From assembly GCA_011800805.1 (NCBI GenBank), contig MPNW01000008.1:11496-28832 (forward strand): DNA of 17,337 nucleotides. The letters are read 5' to 3'. Shown piece by piece: positions 1 through 10,300 of the stretch. The stretch is from Hirudo medicinalis. Its lineage: Eukaryota > Annelida > Clitellata > Hirudinida > Hirudinidae. The position numbers and the translations under genes are program-made. The number at the start of each line of letters is the position of its first letter. The first letter of the stretch is position 1. Below the pieces are notes generated by a model that worked only from the letters and a program-made list of their open reading frames with translations, was not told the origin of the DNA and did not search any database.

Positions 1-131
1 ATTAATGATAGATATTATTCTTACAGATGCAAAACGCTGAATAATGCTATGAATAAAGTTATTCTTGTAAAATGTAACAATTGATTTGATTTGACGCTCA
101 TAGAAGCGAAGTTGAATTTATTAGAGCTTGG

Positions 132-245
132 GTTCAATTGAATTCTTGACTTATTTATTTGGAATTTGCGTAGTTAAAAAGTAAGAGTTTTAAGGCGCAG
201 TAATTAATTTTGCTGCATAATTTTCTAACCCTAGCCGTAACCCTT
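132..245 (+). repeat. Dispersed direct repeat, copy 1, ending in degenerate telomere-like block
   Basis: This stretch matches 493-609 almost base for base, in the same orientation and 361 bases upstream. Shared landmarks are TTGGAATTTGCGTAGTTAAA, AAGGCGCAGTAATTAATTTT and GCATAATTTTCTAACCCTA. Copy 1 ends in an eroded telomere-like run (CCCTAGCCGTAACCCT), copy 2 in a cleaner one. The bases just upstream (about 90-130, with GACGCTCATAGAAG and TTAGAGCTT) resemble part of the repeat unit at 1236-1312, so all belong to one repeat family. No coding potential. Confidence 0.85.
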
Positions 246-492
246 TCGGAAAATGGACATAATTATCGGGGAATATTTATATTTATATGAAATCGAAATT
301 AGTCGGTTTAAAATCGTCCGGAATTATTTGATTTGAAATCATTTAAGTGTCACCTGATAACTAATTTTAAACATTGTTTACTGCCACATTGCCAGATCAC
401 CAGACGTAGCATCAATCTTAATGTGCTCGCTCATTTCTTCCATTTAAAATGTAGCACCATGAAAATTTCTAATTAATCCGAAGGCCAGAACA

Positions 493-609
493 GTTCAATG
501 GAAGTCTTGACTTATGTATTTGGAATTTGCGTAGTTAAAAAGTAAGAGTGTTAAGGCGCAGTAATTAATTTTGCTGCATAATTTTCTAACCCTAACCCTA
601 ACCCTAACC
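493..609 (+). repeat. Dispersed direct repeat, copy 2, ending in (CCCTAA)n
   Basis: Second copy of the 132-245 repeat. It ends at 587-609 in more than three head-to-tail CCCTAA units, the longest and cleanest telomere-like block in the window. The sequence that follows (GTAACCAGAAAGTGTCC, near 627) resembles what follows the block at 1472-1485 (GTAACCAGAAAATTCC), so the bases after the block are also part of the repeating structure. Confidence 0.85.
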
Positions 610-870
610 ATTATTTTTTAAAATATGTAACCAGAAAGTGTCCAAGGATTTGTTTTCTCATTTACGCTAATCTTAAAAAATTAAGAAATACAAATAAATA
701 ATACTTTAACACAATCATCACAAATAATTAAAAACTGATACCACAACAACATCCATCAATAAATAAAAAATCTTTATTCAAAAAGTGAAATAAACCAAGG
801 AAGAGAACAAAGATAAAATTTGGCGCCCACATCCAAAAAGAATGGAATCAAAGAAGGAGGAGCCCAAGAA
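610..870. other. AT-rich non-coding spacer between repeat copies
   Basis: This stretch is AT-rich with many A runs. Its first part (ATGTAACCAGAAAGTGTCC) belongs to the repeat family. I see no gene, RNA or regulatory signal. Confidence 0.5.
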
Positions 871-1157
871 GATTGGACGTCCACTGCTTTGAACGAAATC
901 CCTATTTAAACCTGAAATTCGTTTTATTCTTCAGATGATTTTAATGCTCAAGAAGTGCCGAGGATCTAAGCGAAATTAAAATCATCAGAGCGATAATAAA
1001 CGAATAATGTTTTAAAAGCTTGTTGGTCTTCTCGAATAGTTGTTTCTCTCGTTTTGTTGCTTCATTCGTCGGAGCAGTGAGATAGCATATCTTATAACAG
1101 CTCGTAACAAGAGAGTGCTTGTGGCTACCTTTCCAATGCTTGCATAACCCTGACCAC
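871..1157 (+). repeat. Subtelomere-like tandem repeat unit A
   Basis: The unit starts at GATTGGACGTCCAC and runs to the recurrence of the same string at 1158. In order it carries GAACGAAATCCCTATTTAAA, an ATCTAAGCGAAATTAAAATC stretch, GGTCTTCTCGAATAGTTG, GGAGCAGTGAGATAGCATAT, and ends CAATGCTTGCATAACCCTGACC. All have near matches in the same order in unit B. An open frame of 76 codons on the minus strand spans this unit and the next unit start. It is interrupted in the neighbouring copy, so I do not call it a gene. Confidence 0.8.
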
Positions 1158-1491
1158 GATTGGACGTCCACTTCCTTTGTTTCGTTTGAACGAGATCCCT
1201 ATTTAAACATGAAACTCGCTCTAATTTTCAGTAGATTTTGACGCTCATAGAAGGCACAGAAAGTGTCTCGGCACTTCTAAGGTCTAAGCGAAATTGAATG
1301 TATTAGAGCTTATTAAACGATTAATTTGATAAAAAAAACTCGTGGTCTTCTCGATTAGTTGGTTCTTTCGATTTGTTGTGTTACTCGGTGGAGCGGTGAG
1401 GCAGCATATCTTTTAAGAGAGATGTACATATATTGACGAGAGAGTCTAAGGCCACTTCCTATGTTTGCACAACCTAACCCTAACCACGTAA
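1158..1491 (+). repeat. Subtelomere-like tandem repeat unit B, ending in CCTAACCCTAACC
   Basis: Second tandem unit, beginning with the same GATTGGACGTCCAC. It carries the ordered landmarks of unit A plus a short extra segment (GACGCTCATAGAAGG to TCTCGGCACTTC). It ends CCTATGTTTGCACAACCTAACCCTAACC (two strings: CCTATGTTTGCACAA, then the telomere-like block at 1472-1485) and then GTAACCAGAAA. The CTCATAGAAG...AGAGCTT part recurs at the left edge of the window. Confidence 0.8.
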
Positions 1492-1726
1492 CCAGAAAAT
1501 TCCGGGATACTAAGAAAATTCATTTGTAGAAATTGTGCAGTTAGTTTTTGAAATAATAAACGATTTTTATAAACAAAAACTCGTGGATTTATTACTGATT
1601 TCGGTTATCACAATGGGTTAACACGTAGTAAAGTTACAGATCTTATAAAGAATCCGTAACACGAAAGAGTCTAAGGTAAAAAAAGAATTTTCCTATGTTT
1701 GCAAAACCCTAACCCTAACTTAACCT
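1492..1726 (+). repeat. Diverged partial repeat unit C with terminal CCCTAA block
   Basis: A more diverged partial copy. AATAATAAACGATTTTTATAA, AACTCGTGG, CAGATCTTATAAAG, AGAGTCTAAGG and TTCCTATGTTTGCAAAACCC follow the order of units A and B. It ends at 1705-1726 in CCCTAACCCTAAC. I infer three tandem members with decreasing similarity from B to C. Beyond 1730 the similarity stops. Confidence 0.7.
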
Positions 1727-2158
1727 GATTCATTAGAAGTAATTCTTTACATTCTGAAATATATCCTGCTTTTTAATAGCATGAAGTTGTAGCTTATTTC
1801 ATTTCCCTGCGAGAGGACGTAGCTCTAAATTTGTTAAAAATAATTATAGGCTTTATTTTTCAAAATTGTGAGTGGTAATGGAGAGTATCTGACGATTATT
1901 TAGAGTATTTCTTTTTTTTTATTAAATCCAGAGCGTTTTTTTACAGCCGGCTGCGATTATTTGATTGGCTTTTGTCAATAGTTTTTTCAACCGGCTGGCA
2001 TGAAATTGGTTTGGCATCTGCTGTCGTTATTTAGTTATTGTTGTGCTAAGTGTGCGGAGATCAGTTATTAGTTATTAACCTTACTTTCTCTTTAGCGTTA
2101 CCGTAATTGCTGCGCCAGTATTTTTAAGTATTATAAGTATTTTTTAAGTAAATAGAAG
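1727..2158 (+). promoter_or_regulatory. 5' flank and probable 5' UTR of the PEX5-like gene
   Basis: Non-coding stretch between the repeat block and the first coding exon at 2159. It holds a T run (about 1911-1920), two occurrences of GCCGGCTG or CCGGCTGG (about 1947 and 1991), and TAAGTATTATAAGTATTTTTTAAGT-like short repeats just before the ATG. I see no convincing TATA box or defined core promoter, so the promoter assignment rests on position alone. Confidence 0.3.
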
Positions 2159-5100
2159 ATGGATGACCTTACCAAGGATTCCACGAACTCTCGCCTTCCA
2201 AAGTTGATGGGAAACTGTCTTCTTTGGCCTGCTTCAAAAGTAGGTACTCACATTTATATCTTTGGCTCAATTTCATAAAGTATATTTATTGGCGGAAATT
2301 ACAAATAGTTGTTGTGATAAATGAAGGCATGATTTGGTGAATGGTGAATTATCGAAATATTAACTTATGGGAGTCGTTTCGGCTTTCTAAAGGGGAATGA
2401 TAACTTATGATTTTGATGTTGTTGTTGTCAGTCTCAAAACCATGGTGATAACTTTGCAATGTTGTTGCTGTACACAATGTTACAAATTCATCCTTTTAAA
2501 GTTTGAAATGCAATGCTTTAATTATGATTAATTGTGGGTTGCATCTTACAGTCACCTTTGAAAATCCCTGAAAACATATTCTTGCCTCAAACATTTGAGA
2601 TGCAGGGACTCCTAGAAGAAAGGAAACAGTTGAATGAAATTGATCAGGAGTCATTTCTCAACATGCCTCGTGAAACACAAAGTAAAACATTTGAAATAGA
2701 CATCGGAGCAGAATATATTTTCTATCACATTAAAAATAGTCACAGCTCACCAATAGAAATGCCACATGCCTTTATGCCATCATTTTATTAAAACAAACAT
2801 CATTAATGATAGTTTAATTGATTTTAAACAGGGCAAATTAGCTCAGGACTAGTTGATAATCTTTTGGATGAATTTGAAGATATGTCTTTTAAGGCTGTAA
2901 AACTTAAGGAACATCATGAAGAAAGGTAGATGATAAATGTGATTGTATGGTTGATATTACAAACAAACATCATTAGCCAGGGGTAGAATTGCAGCTATTT
3001 CCAAGGGGCTAATCTTTTTAAACATTTTAAAGTTAGCTAATGATTTTTCACTTTTTATGTTGCTTTCCGTGTCGCTCTTCATTGAAAAACTGAGGGACCA
3101 CCTGATCTCATATTTTCCCATATCAGTGACAGCCCTGGCATTAGCACATTTAATGTTACAACATGTAATCTCAATTCAGATTTATTGCACACAGCAAACC
3201 ACCAGAAATAATCTCAGGAAATTCTGTTGGTGTCAAACTTATTTCCAATGCTTCCATTGTTTTGATTCCAAATGTTCCAGTGAGTAGTGACTTCAAAGAG
3301 GAAATTAGTTTCAAAATTAGGGATGGTTTTAATTTTTATCCATTTGCTATAATGATGATTATTATTCATCTGTTGCCATTCTTTGTTATTCATTCTTAAG
3401 TTGGAAATTTGAAATAAAATGTCAACGTTTTGGTGACTTTTAATTACTATTATGGGGCTTAAAAGTGGATCTTTCACTTGCATTCATTTTAGTGTTATTC
3501 TTTAAGGAGCCAATTGCCCCATCTTTCCCAGTAAAAATAGAGCCTGCTAATATGCAGATTTCTTCTATGGTTTCTCATTGGTCAGATTGGAAGAAGGTCT
3601 TAAATGAATGGTTGGAGCCTTCCAGTTTTGAGATCATTCTGACAAATGATGAGAAGCCTCTCAGAGAAATTCAGCCAGTCACACTGAGGGATGTAGATGA
3701 AAACATTAGTAAGGAGACAAAAGAAAAAAAAAACTCAGAAAAGGATAACTATTTTGTGAGTATTTTGAGACATTAATTGTTTTAATATTATTTTGAATCA
3801 CACAGTCTGGTCTGAATTTTGTGCATTATATTCATTTTCATTATTTGAAAATTTGTGTAATGTTGACATCATCCAACATATCCATCATTAAAAATCACAT
3901 TAAATTACAGGAATCTTGGTGCAAATATTATATGAATGTCTATCTTACAGCCAATGGTTCTCAGTTAGAATAGAACTTGTAATTAATTGTTTAATGTAAT
4001 TCTTCTCGTTATAGTGTTCACTCTTTAATTTTCAAAGGTTTGTGAAGAGTGATTGGTTCCTCAGAGATCTTAACATTATTGATCCATTTCATAAATTCCA
4101 AGTGAGCTTTCAATTTTATTATTTTGATTAGATAAACCAAATTTTCAACTGTTCAATGAGTATCTCATATCTTTAAGTGCATACACATTAAGATAGAGAA
4201 GTTATTCTAGGATTACAAATTCAAGACAAAAGAAGCAAGGATGGATTCTTTCAAAGCTGTCTCTGAGGGATGTGATGCCTTTGATAAGGGATATATGGAC
4301 AGAGCTATTCTGTGCTTTGAGAATGTTCTTCTTCAAGAAGAATGCACACCTTCTGTAACTAATTTGTTTTACAACGTCTTGCTTAGTTGTAATTAAGCTT
4401 ATGTTATTTGCATAATTAGCATATTCAAATATTAATGTCTTTCATCAAAAGAATTGTATTTCTTGATTTTAGAGCTGGTATTATCTTGGCTTGGCCCAGG
4501 CTGCTGTTGGGAATAACAGCCAAGCAATTTGTGCCCTTAAAAGGTATATTGTACTAGTTAGGTAATAAGTTTGTGAAATAAATTTATATATTGCGACTAT
4601 CTATATTGATGTTTAAAATCATCCTAGTTAATTTCAATGTCATAACCATTTGGAAACAAGGCCAGTTTTGCACTCCAGCTGGATTATTTAAGTGAATATA
4701 TATAAATTCATCACTACCTATCTGCTGTTTCTTATGCCCTCCAGGAGTCTAAATATGGATTTTGCCCAGCCTGAGGTCTTCATGGAGCTTGCCTCCTCCT
4801 TTATTAATGAAGGTCTCTATAGCTCTGCCTGTCAGATGCTTTGCTTCTGGCTATGTATGCAAAAGACGCATGGTGAAGCTGTTTATGAAAAGATCATCAG
4901 ACAGAAATTTGGTTTCTTTAGCCTTAATGAGATGCCAAAATCATTTGTGGATGAGTGAGTACAAGTTTAAAAAAAAATTATGATTACAATGATTATAATT
5001 TGAAAACTGATGATAAGCTTTTATTTCAGCAAACCATGAATCAATCTTTTTTTCAGATCAGATCTTATGAATCTTCTTGATATATTTAGCAATATTGCCA

Positions 5101-5725
5101 AATCTACATCAGAAATGTTTAAAAAAGAGACCAAAGAGCAAGTAAACAAATCTTCCAATGCTAAGTCTCTGTCTGAAGATAGACAATTATTTCAAGAAGC
5201 AGAATTTAACTCAGCAAACTCTGCAGCTCTCAATGATCCACATTTGAAAACATGTCTTGCACTCTTGTTTATCATGAGCAACAGGTTTAAAGAAGCACAC
5301 CAATGCCTATTGGCTGCCATCCAGGTGAATAATAAGGCCCCAAAATTATGGAACATACTGGGAGCAGTGCTGGTTGAAGAGAAAAATTATGGAGAAGCCA
5401 TTGAGGCCTTCAAACATGCCTTAGATATTTGGCCTGGATATACCAAGGTCAGAATCAACATAGCTTCAATGTGCCAGAGGTTGGGGTTTCATAGGTAGGG
5501 GTTTGGCTAGCTTACACTCATGATTACTTCTACCTTTTTGATGATGTTTTCAGGGAAGCAGCTCAACATCTTTTTCAGGTGTTCCTTCAGGAAGAGGAAA
5601 ATTCCATTAGGTCGAGCTCATGGCAACAGCTGAATGAGATTATACTTGAAATCAATGACCCGAAGCTGTTGGAAGCATGGCATGAAATGGACTTGGCATG
5701 CCTGCAAGAACATCTTTTAATGTAG
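2159..5725 (+). CDS. PEX5: PEX5-like TPR receptor (peroxisomal PTS1 import receptor family), 11 exons
   Basis: Joined exons: 2159-2239, 2552-2681, 2832-2925, 3195-3279, 3507-3755, 4015-4101, 4211-4354, 4473-4543, 4745-4954, 5057-5494, 5554-5725; 1761 bases, 586 residues, phases matching throughout. PEX5 carries proteins with a C-terminal PTS1 signal from cytosol to the peroxisomal docking complex. TPRs start near residue 243. Exons 7-9 align with the family without gaps (SWYYLGLAQA, AICALKR, ELASSFINEG), as do exons 10-11 (LWNILGA, AIEAFKHALDIWPGY, LGFHREA). The C-terminal helical tail (residues 531-586, to LQEHLLM) has the usual length. The N-terminal half is the least conserved part. LPKLMGN (13-19) recalls the family's NPLMKLAGH with a nearby Cys20, but I find no WxxxF/Y pentapeptides, which normally bind PEX14 and PEX13. 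Several cargo-contact asparagines are replaced. Total length is close to human PEX5 (about 600-640). Introns are 59-312 bases. Weakest border: AAG acceptor at 3507. A divergent PEX5 paralogue remains possible. Confidence 0.83.
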
Positions 5726-6105
5726 GAATTCCTACATTAAAGCCAACACCATATGTTGATCGCATTAACATTTTATGCTTGTCATTCTCTGCACATCATC
5801 TTGTCATAATATTAGTAAGCCAAAGCATCGTTATATTATTTGCGAGTGATTTTGGTGATTTTACACCTCTTGTCGTAAACATTGAGCCATTACCTAAAAT
5901 TAAATCAGTGCGGATTTTAAAATGATATTTCGCTTCAATTGAGTATTAGAACACTAAAATTTTGATTCCCGGTATGTTAAGCGCGATTTCGGCTTAATGC
6001 CGGCGACTTGTGGATAACACGGATTGCTCCAATTTCCGGTTTCTTCAGCTGAGGAATAATTGAAGTCGTGTTGTCGATGGCTTTAAACTTTAGATCTTAC
6101 TATAG
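5726..6105. other. 3' flank of PEX5-like gene, non-coding
   Basis: ATTAAA occurs at 5736-5741, probably too close to the stop codon, and at 5899-5904, a better candidate poly(A) signal about 175 bases after the stop. A 75-codon open frame that overlaps the last exon in another frame is a shadow of the gene. Nothing else is evident. Confidence 0.4.
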
Positions 6106-6560
6106 TTGAAGGCGGAACCAACCAGCGAAAACTTTACGTGGAGGCAGTCAGAGCGGTGGGGATCGATGGAATCGAGTATCGCATGCAGAGATCGAATCTG
6201 GCCAATGGCTTGCGCATAAAAACTGGGACGTTGAGCGCAGGCATGATTCGAACAGAAAAATTCATTTCGGATGCAGATAATAGCAGACAAAACCGGAAGT
6301 TTTTGCTGAATAGTGAGTGATTCTCCTATGATGAGAAAAGCCACTAATACCATAGAGGAGAAAACGTTTTGTTGCGGTTGTCTGCGAATTATCATTCGGA
6401 CAAAATGACATTTTAGGCTGAAAATTGAATGACCGAGGCAGCAATTTTGTTCAAGCTAAGGAAATAAATAAAATTTAGAGGTGAAGAAGAGGCAAATTTT
6501 CTGGACAATGACTTCGATACAGGAGCATTAGAAAAGTTGGACAATTATTATAGCTTGTAG
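6106..6560 (+). other. Weak candidate two-exon gene or remnant, unrecognised
   Basis: An open stretch lies between a possible acceptor (CTATAG, ending 6105) and a strong donor (GTGAGT at 6313). It reads as a hydrophilic, Arg/Lys-rich peptide containing KLYVEAVRAVGIDGIEYR and NGLRIKTGTLSAGMIR. After a TTTAG acceptor, 6479-6560 encodes an acidic tail beginning GEEEANFLDNDFD and ending LDNYYSL, then a stop. The phases do not match: the donor leaves one base of a codon, and the acidic frame needs two. Either another exon is missing, the borders are wrong, or it is a pseudogene. No start codon with a good upstream exon is visible. The minus strand over 6090-6395 is also open, with a hydrophobic N-terminus, so strand is uncertain. 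I recognise no family. Confidence 0.22.
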
Positions 6561-7328
6561 GATCGCACATCCATCATAATCACGTGCTGATCCTAACCAT
6601 ATCAGCGATGACTTACCAGGCGCGCATCCTTTGTTTGTGGACATCCTCCTTTGTCCTAACTGGCTATTGAAGAAGCTAAGTCAGGGCATTCTTCCCTTCT
6701 CTCTCCTACTCTTCCCGCTACGTCGCTACGCTGTTATGTTGTCAGTCGAAGCATTGTTGCCGTTGTTTTAAATAAACTTTGTAGCGAACTCGTCTTCGAC
6801 GTCAATGCCGCTGTCGCTATAAGCTTTTGCAAACAATTAGTGTTGAATATTCGCAATACTATCCTGCTATAATATCCATAAAAACAATAATTACATAAAA
6901 TAAGTAATACAAGCTCAGTTTTATGTTGGTTAGTGAAATTTTTTCTTAGTGTGTGAGGTCTTAGGCGATTCTTTCGTCATATTAAACTGTGAGCGGAAGC
7001 TAAGTAGTTTTAAGCAAGATATTCACAGCTCTTAATGCGTATTTATTTTAAAATTAAAAGCTTCCAGTAATGTTAAATATTTAGTGTTCAAAGCGAAACA
7101 GTGCATTATTACGCACTGAAATCATCCTGCGTAACTTCCTTCAGAGCCAGGCCAGGCATCACTTATTGCTAGAATAATTTTCAAAGCTCCAGCTCGTCGG
7201 AGTTCACGGTACGAGCCGCCTCCTTATCTATCAGCAATTTTAGCGCTTTCGAAGAAATATCTAGAAAATCAGCGCCTACATATTACAACTATCAGAATGT
7301 TTTAAATTGTGTTTTTATTTGCAAGAAA
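6561..7328 (+). promoter_or_regulatory. 5' flank of carboxypeptidase gene, non-coding
   Basis: About 770 bases without a supported coding exon. The first part (about 6570-6830) is more GC-rich and includes a pyrimidine-rich run (TTCTTCCCTTCTCTCTCCTAC). The rest is AT-rich. The promoter and any 5' UTR exon of the downstream gene should lie here, but I see no defined core element. AAATAAA at 6769-6775 could be a poly(A) signal for something upstream. Confidence 0.3.
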
Positions 7329-10300
7329 ATGCAATTGCTGTACAATGGAACCTACAGTGTTTTATCTGTTGCCTTTATATCCTTCGCATCTGTTGCGCTT
7401 TTGACGGAGCCTCCGGCAAGAGTTGGTAATAAGCTTGATTATGCCGGGTGAGTCACGATATCAATTGGTATCGAGTGATCGTTTTTAAAGCAAATATTGT
7501 ATATCTGTTTATTTTGGCAATATCGTTACGATATCTAATGTTTGCCTTTCATTTTTACCAGTTACAAATTGCTGCACGTCAACTCAACAGAGTGGATTAG
7601 GGGAATGCTGACAGCTGAGTTTCAATATCATGAGGTACGCAGGACTTTAGAAACATTGCCCATAAAATCAAGATTTATTTGTTAACGTAATAGTAAAAAA
7701 TTGTTTAAACATTTAATTTATGACTAATTAGGTCGACATTTGGTCAAGAAATACCATGCTCGTTTCGCCTGGGGCGTACCCAAAAGTAGAACAACATTTG
7801 AAGAATCTTCAGGTTCACTACAAAATCGCTTCGAATGACCTTCCAAAGTCAGTAAATACAAGAAAGCTATTAATTGGGCCGGCTGTCTTCCAAAACGGCA
7901 CAGTCCTTAAATATCGCGTAGTACTTACTTGATAGACGATGATTGGCTATAATTATATAGAGCCATGGACATCAGGGGCTCATATATCATTTATATAGCG
8001 CTGCCCCAGGGGCTTCCTTATCTGACTGGGCAAGCTGAGTTGCGAACACAAAACACAACTGTTGATTTTACCGTCGCTCGCTACGAAATATAACAAACTG
8101 AGCTAACTTGCACATGAAACGGAAGACATAGTAGTTAGTGTGTGTTTGTTGCTGTTGGCAAGATCTTTTGCATTGTTTTGTAGCCGCGAAGTTTGAGTAT
8201 GGGTTGGATAAAGTTTATTTGCTTTTTAGTAGGGACGCTATGTTTTTGTTGAATGGGGCATAGGGCGGTACTTGTGTTATTAAGAATTTGAGTTTGCAAT
8301 ATTTAAAGTTTTATTACCTTTAGTTTTGAGGGAGAAATTCTGGAAAAAGGACTTTTAAAACTCAAACAAATCTCGGAAAAATTTGGTGAAGTTTTGCACC
8401 CATGAAAACTGAAATGAATTTGACGTGCTTGCTTTTTAAGAAAAGTCACTTAATATAACTTTTATATTTATATTTTTACATAGTTCTCAAAAGACGATGA
8501 AATTGAGGAGTATTGTCTTACCTCAATCCCAAATTATTTTTTATCATCATTTATAAAATATTGCTTGCATTCTTAATTTATCCAGACTCATTCGTGCAGA
8601 ACGCCAGGATATTTCTTGGGAACGATGGAAAAGTCGAAGAAATAAAAGACAACACACTGGAAGGCAAGATCACTGTAATTCAGAGAGTACTGATTTTGAG
8701 TTTCTTAGTTCAAAGAGTTCAAAGAGACTAAATGCAAAAGAAAACTTGGGCTATGATCCTTTCAGAGATATACCTCTTCATATCTATCTCACTTATTGCC
8801 AGGTTACTTAAATTTCATTAGTTATAAATAATAAACGCAATAGTTGATCCCAATTACTCAATCGCAAATTATACGTTCATTGTTTTAATCCAAAATATAG
8901 AAGAATTAATGAAACATAAAGTGAGAATTCTATGACCAATCCCCTCTCATACTAATTTTTTTTATTGCATAGCTTGATAACTTACGACTTGCTAAATATT
9001 ATTAATAATTATTATTATAGCTACCAATTATTAGTTTTTTATTCAATTATTATAGGTACAAAGATGGCTGAATGAAATGGTTCAGAGATATGGTGAGGTT
9101 ATGTCTCTCCATACCTACGGACACTCTTATGAAAATAGGTCCCTTATTGTTGCAAAGGTAGACCACCATGATATCCTTACCAAAAATATTTTCATAACTT
9201 TTGTTACTTTCCTAAGCCAATTTTATATCGACAATTTTTTTACATTGGGAACTGAAATTCAAATTATAACTTATGATTTGCAATGATTTGATAATAAAGA
9301 CAAAATTCAAATATTATAAATTACACAAAGAATCTACAATAAAACGAAACTTAAACAAAGATAGGATTGCCGGTCAACTCTACCTCCAACAACCAGAACT
9401 TTCCAGTCAAGCCAATCATTTGGGTAGATGGAGGAATTCATGCCAGAGAATGGATATCTATATCTTCAGCTCTGCATCTTATCCACAAGGCAGGAATGGA
9501 ACTTTCCTTATAAGATTTTTTTCCAACAATCAATTTGCTTTAGCTACTTTAGTAAATTTAAATAAAATATTGATTGAAGTATGAAGAGCATCTATAAATG
9601 ATTGTATGATGGATGCTTCCAATGTGCTTGATTTCAAAGTTTTGTTGGAGTAATTTTGGGTGATAGAATGAACATTAGCTGATTGTAATTTGTTACAATC
9701 TATTTGCCAATTGTTGCTTGTGAGGGACTTCAAAACAAAAATATTATATGATTTATTTTTGGCTGTATTGTTTATTATTTAATTATGTTAATTATTTAAA
9801 ATGAGGTTTGAATTAAAAATGGTTAATAATTACCTCTTTTAAAGTGAACTCCTATTAATTTTAAAAAAATGTTATTATTCCTTTCAGCTCGTAACAAACT
9901 ACATAAGTGATATTAGCATGCAGGAACTTCTGAGAAAATATGACTTTTATATTGCCCCTTTGCTCAATCCAGATGGCTATCACTACTCTTTCAACCATGT
10001 ATGCATAAACAATAATAACTTTTACCACTACCATTTATTCACATTTAGTATTTCTGATTTGTTTGAAATTACGGTTATAACATTTTTATTATTTGAAGTG
10101 AAGGCTTTAAATTTGTATTAATTTAACATTTCTTCATACTTACTATTTCTTCACAGAAATACAACCCATAAATATATCTTGAAGCAAATTCGTGTATGCG
10201 TTGACCATATATTTGTTTGAAGGATCGTTTCTGGAGAAAGACAAGATGTCTCACAATTGCTTCCAAATGCAGGGGAGTTGATGCAAATAGGAATTTCAAC

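Noticed and set aside
941..1171. 76-codon minus-strand open frame
   Set aside because: It lies across the tandem repeat units A/B, is not kept open in the neighbouring copy, and has no family signal.
3057..3287. 76-codon open frame overlapping PEX5-like exon 4
   Set aside because: Different frame from the exon; the exon frame at 3195-3279 joins in phase with both neighbours and has a GTGAGT donor.
6090..6395. 101-codon minus-strand frame with a hydrophobic, signal-like start
   Set aside because: No motif beyond the hydrophobic stretch and no support for transcription; it overlaps the equally weak plus-strand candidate. I mention it there and do not call it.
8470..8585. Extra carboxypeptidase exon starting after TACATAG at about 8483 ([10 protein letters not shown]...)
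   Set aside because: It would need a poor donor and joining to exon 4 creates a stop or a phase break; splicing from 7847 to 8586 restores the family sequence without it.
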